Assembly: GCA_900315265.1 (NCBI GenBank)
Contig: OMYN01000008.1
Location: 16,017-80,016, forward strand
Direction: 5' to 3'
DNA length: 64,000 bases
Source of the DNA: an uncultured Eubacteriales bacterium
GTDB taxonomy: Bacteria > Bacillota > Clostridia > Lachnospirales > Bianqueaceae
Part shown: positions 61,432 through 64,000 of the stretch, piece after piece
Numbering within the stretch: the first letter of the stretch is position 1
How the letters are laid out: each line of letters starts with the position of its first letter
The notes under the pieces: generated by a model
Database searches by the model: none
Seen by the model: the letters and a program-made list of their open reading frames with translations, nothing else
What the model was told of the DNA's origin: nothing
Made by a program: the position numbers and the translations under genes

Positions 61432-61572
61432 CCAGTGGAGAAAAACGACAAGGGCGTTCGGCGCAGTCGTTCCGAGAGGTGGCAGGGATGACATCCTGTT
61501 GTCGATGGGTACAGCGTCTAAGGGAACGTGGGGCGTAACGTCGTCCCCTCCTGATTGCACTGAGAAGTGACA
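61432..61572 (+). ncRNA. candidate structured RNA upstream of the excisionase gene
   Basis: Within AT-rich DNA this 140-base block turns GC-rich and folds into successive hairpins: AACGAC / GTCGTT (61444-61471), CAGG-AT / ATCCTG (61483-61498) and GGGGCG / CG-CCCC (61530-61548, one bulge), and is followed directly by a strong terminator. No convincing start codon with a ribosome binding site opens a plus-strand frame. It may be a free-standing small RNA or a terminated leader that controls the excisionase. I do not recognise its family. Confidence 0.5.
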
Positions 61573-61627
61573 AGCGGTGAATCCGATGAAGAGCATTAGG
61601 CTCAGATTCGGAGTCACCGCTTTTTTT
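61573..61627 (+). terminator. strong terminator or attenuator before the excisionase gene
   Basis: AGCGGTGA / TCACCGCT (8 bp) continues inward as TCCGA / TCGGA and GAGC / GCTC, followed by T7 (61621-61627). The excisionase ribosome binding site starts 18 bases later, so readthrough would be needed unless a promoter hides in the gap. Confidence 0.85.
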
Positions 61628-61657
61628 GCTGTTTAAAACGAAATGGAGGTTATAAAA

Positions 61658-61966
61658 ATGAGCAGAAAACCAGCCAGTACAAAGATGACGGATGATTGTA
61701 AAATGCGAGTTCTGGGTGGCAGAGAAATGACTATGAAGGAATATGCTGATTATATTCAGGCGATTAGTTTAAAGCCCCTTTTGACAATTCCTGAAGCATC
61801 TATTTTCTTCAATATTGGAGTCAACAAAGTGTATCAGCTAGTAAAGGATCCTACTGCTGATTTTGTAGTAGATTCGGGACATGAAAAGCAGAATGTACGT
61901 ATTCATCGAGTGAAGTTTGAACAGTGGCTTCTTTCGAATGGGAGTAAGTTCAAAAAGAAACATTGA
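61658..61966 (+). CDS. excisionase / MerR-like HTH DNA-binding protein
   Basis: A 102-aa basic protein. Residues about 46-95 form a winged-helix excisionase-type domain: LLTIPEASIFFNIGVNKVYQL (helix-turn-helix start) followed by VRIHRVKFEQWLLSNG. Such Xis proteins bind the element ends and steer the integrase toward excision; many also regulate transcription. The N-terminal 45 residues are not recognised. GGAGG is 8 bases before the ATG at 61658. AT-rich, unlike the chromosomal genes to the left. The integrase gene is not in the window. Confidence 0.75.
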   Translation: MSRKPASTKMTDDCKMRVLGGREMTMKEYADYIQAISLKPLLTIPEASIFFNIGVNKVYQLVKDPTADFVVDSGHEKQNVRIHRVKFEQWLLSNGSKFKKKH

Positions 61967-62003
61967 TGTATATCGCTCGGATTAAGAATAGAAGGAGAAT
62001 AAT

Positions 62004-63926
62004 ATGTCAGATAAGAAAAATGACGCACCGACCGTGGCAGATCAGAGTGCGTCATCCATGATTACTAACGTTTCTTCTTCGAATACTATAGCACAGACAT
62101 CATTACAAAATCAAGGTTCTTCTAATAAAGATAATATTGAAAACATTATTAGTGTGTGTACAGAAGCCTATTGCAGTTCTAAAAGTTTTCGATTGTATGA
62201 ATTGTCAAATGATGAAAAAAAGATTTGTAATGAGATTAGAAGTGAGTTGCTAAAGAGTATTCAAACGGAAGTTATGAATGAGAATGCTGTTAGAAAAAAG
62301 CAACAGTTGCCAGTTATAAAACATGTAGAGAAGCTAAATGGTTATATGGCTGCCATGATTGTGCTTTCTACAGATGAGATAAGGATGCTTTTAGATTCTA
62401 ACGGAAATCCTGATGTTCTGATAGTCAAAGATTATTATTGGAATCCGAATTCAAGATCATGGAAATGGAGTGGGATTTGGAAGGTTGTTGAAGATGATGA
62501 CAAGTCGAGTGTGCTGGATCAAGCGTTTCGAAATCTGTGCCTTTCTGGAACACGATCAGAACGAGAGATTTATTATGGTCAGTTGAAGAAAGCACCAAGG
62601 GCAAACGCATGGGCTGATAACAACAAAGTGTTTCTGAGGAACGGCCTGTGGGATTATGAAACCAGAACTTTTACAGAGTATGATGATCCTATTTATCATA
62701 GTAAGTACGCAGATTTGATAGCCCTGGAAAAGCTTCCAGTTTACCATCCATATGGGAAAGGTGCTGTGATCGCCGCTCCGTATAATGAACCAGTATTTCA
62801 GAATCATGATGGAACGGTTTGGACTCCGATGTCACAACTGAAAACTGTATTCAATGAGAATGACAGTGAAGGACAAGCATCTATCAAATTGGTCATCCAG
62901 TCAATGCAGTTTTTGATTCGTCACATCAATGCTGCACCGCACGTGTATTTTTTCTGGATTGATGGTCATGGCGGTGGACACAATGGTAAAGGCGCGCTTT
63001 GGGAGATGATGAAACGTCTGATTTTTAAGCAGCGAGAGTTTACAGATTATGATTTGTCTACCAGCGATACACGTATCATCATGCTTTCAGTTGATGAGCT
63101 GGATGACGAAAAGAAGCTTTCACAGTTTATACGAGTTGCTTATGCCATTGTAGGTGAAGAAACGTCTGGATCAACGGGATATGTGAATGCCCTGTGCTGT
63201 AAGATTATGAAAGTTCTTGCAAGAGCGCAGGCATATATGTTCCGCTCAATTTATGGGCATCCGTTTTCATACGCTCCTTCTCTGTTTCTTTTGCAGCAAT
63301 GCAACGAAATCCCGATGTTTGCAGAGAAAAATACATCGGTAAATTCGCATAATATTTATATTCCGTTCAGAAAGACATTCGATGATTCTAAGTCGTATAT
63401 CAAAGACGATTATGTTTTGCGTGAAGAAGTAGCCGAATGGTGGATTTGGTATCTAACGACACAATGTGAATGCTGGAAAGAATATGATGATTCTGCGATA
63501 AAAGCGTTGAATGGAATGCGTGACATAGTGAACGAGAAAAGTATCCATACATCGCAGTTCTTTAGTGACTTGATGGAGGGCTCGGACATGAAGTTCTATC
63601 CTGCGGAATTCATTTATGACGTTTATCTGAACTGGTGTGATGGTAACGGCTTAAAGCCCCTTCCGAAGGATAAGGTCATGCATGATGCTGAGGTATGGGC
63701 CAACACAAATGCTGAATATCCGTGCTTTTTCGTCGATAAAAAGACAAATAAACGCACTTTTACTCAGGATGTCTTTGTTGGTGATGTTAGTACGAGTCGC
63801 TATCATCCTATTCTTGCGGAATATGGCGTGGATCGGCACGGGAGACGATTGAAATATGCTCAATATAAGAACGATGTTTGTACAGGATGTCTTAATCCTG
63901 ATGAGAGTATAAATAATGTTGTGTAA
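62004..63926 (+). CDS. SF3-type replication helicase (D5/P4 primase-helicase family), no visible primase domain
   Basis: A 640-aa replication protein. After a Ser/Asn-rich N-terminus (1-55) and an unassigned region (55-300) comes an SF3 helicase core: Walker A-like GHGGGHNGKGAL (about 320-331), Walker B IIMLSVDELDDEKK (about 353) and motif C-like FLLQQCNEIPMF (about 430). The C-terminal part (YPAEFIYDVYLNWCDGNGLK onward) resembles the winged helix of D5/P4 helicases that often reads origin iterons. The residue after the Walker Lys is Gly, not Ser/Thr. GAAGGAG precedes the ATG. AT-rich codon use fits the element. Primase motifs were not seen. Confidence 0.7.
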   Translation: MSDKKNDAPTVADQSASSMITNVSSSNTIAQTSLQNQGSSNKDNIENIISVCTEAYCSSKSFRLYELSNDEKKICNEIRSELLKSIQTEVMNENAVRKKQQLPVIKHVEKLNGYMAAMIVLSTDEIRMLLDSNGNPDVLIVKDYYWNPNSRSWKWSGIWKVVEDDDKSSVLDQAFRNLCLSGTRSEREIYYGQLKKAPRANAWADNNKVFLRNGLWDYETRTFTEYDDPIYHSKYADLIALEKLPVYHPYGKGAVIAAPYNEPVFQNHDGTVWTPMSQLKTVFNENDSEGQASIKLVIQSMQFLIRHINAAPHVYFFWIDGHGGGHNGKGALWEMMKRLIFKQREFTDYDLSTSDTRIIMLSVDELDDEKKLSQFIRVAYAIVGEETSGSTGYVNALCCKIMKVLARAQAYMFRSIYGHPFSYAPSLFLLQQCNEIPMFAEKNTSVNSHNIYIPFRKTFDDSKSYIKDDYVLREEVAEWWIWYLTTQCECWKEYDDSAIKALNGMRDIVNEKSIHTSQFFSDLMEGSDMKFYPAEFIYDVYLNWCDGNGLKPLPKDKVMHDAEVWANTNAEYPCFFVDKKTNKRTFTQDVFVGDVSTSRYHPILAEYGVDRHGRRLKYAQYKNDVCTGCLNPDESINNVV

Positions 63927-63991
63927 ACGCAGAAGGAGGGATTTAAAAAAGAGAGATCTGCCCTTATGATTTAGTTACCCCAACTAATCAG

Positions 63992-63997
63992 AAAGGA
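63992..63997 (+). promoter_or_regulatory. ribosome binding site-like sequence at the window edge
   Basis: AAAGGA lies 3 bases from the right end, 66 bases after the helicase stop; the next element gene probably starts just outside. The short gap before it shows nothing else. Confidence 0.3.
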
Positions 63998-64000
63998 AAA

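Larger units (their letters stand above)
60385..64000 (+). mobile_element. left part of an integrated mobile element (IME, ICE or satellite-like)
   Basis: From the end of the conserved rlmD sequence to the window edge, base composition shifts to AT-rich and no core genes appear. The order is rlmD tail, terminator, ATGTAATGT iterons, palindromes, a structured-RNA-like block, an excisionase-like gene and an SF3 replication helicase. Excisionase plus replication protein indicates an element able to excise and replicate. Integrase, relaxase or capsid genes are not in view, so its transfer mode is open. Confidence 0.75.

Noticed and set aside
61396..61617. A 73-codon open frame on the minus strand across the structured RNA candidate
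   Set aside because: No ribosome binding site, no recognisable domain, and it is fully explained by the hairpin-rich block and the plus-strand terminator.
60385..64000. Ordinary prophage
   Set aside because: No capsid, terminase, tail or lysis genes are visible; excisionase plus replication helicase alone cannot separate phage, satellite, IME and ICE.

Overview
The window looks like chromosomal DNA of an anaerobic, low-to-moderate GC Gram-positive bacterium (Bacillota, probably class Clostridia and gut-associated). Supporting signs are a sufCBDSU operon with a SufU scaffold, the rpmE / DUF1385 / prmC / prfA cluster, pta-ackA, a BmpA-type nucleoside ABC transporter, a DUF6062 gene, VanW and LytR-CpsA-Psr wall proteins with Ser-rich tails, tRNAs without encoded CCA, AGGAGG-type ribosome binding sites and many consensus sigma-A promoters. 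Naming a genus would be a guess.

Layout. 1-3.8 kb: the end of glnS, then a divergent pair (GH29 alpha-fucosidase; PfkB sugar kinase) followed by class II fructose-bisphosphate aldolase. 3.8-10 kb, minus strand: flavin reductase and an XRE regulator, then sufCBDSU for Fe-S cluster assembly. 10-18 kb, plus strand: ribosomal protein L31, the release-factor cluster, an EF-G paralogue, and an LCP wall-assembly protein behind a candidate structured leader RNA. 18-25.7 kb: DUF6062, an SGNH hydrolase, pta-ackA, yceD-rpmF, and a MocR-type regulator convergent with lysA. 25.7-32.4 kb: a nucleoside salvage locus, with bmpA and ABC transporter genes divergent from udk-tdk. 32.4-34.6 kb: an aldo/keto reductase, a four-tRNA operon (Glu, Ile2, Met, Gly) and a phosphoesterase. 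34.8-46.6 kb: a long co-directional run, tyrA-aroA-aroC-pheA-rnhA-small alarmone synthetase-nrdR-addA-helicase. 46.6-60.7 kb: a two-domain autolysin, a VanW lipoprotein, an Lrp/aminotransferase pair, mutS2, a two-component system, a YhaM-type nuclease and rlmD.

The right end (from about 60.4 kb) is different: AT-rich and accessory. It is the left part of an integrated mobile element sitting in the 3' end of rlmD. The canonical RlmD sequence stops at a symmetric 14-bp motif and continues into a tail of about 98 residues that the element probably supplies. After a terminator come eight perfect copies of ATGTAATGT (six direct, two inverted), palindromes, a compact GC-rich block that looks like a structured RNA ending in a strong terminator, an excisionase-like gene and an SF3-helicase replication protein. 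The integrase, the right end and any cargo lie beyond the window. This element and the structured leader before the LCP gene are the strongest candidates for undescribed biology here; the rest is mostly conserved core genome.
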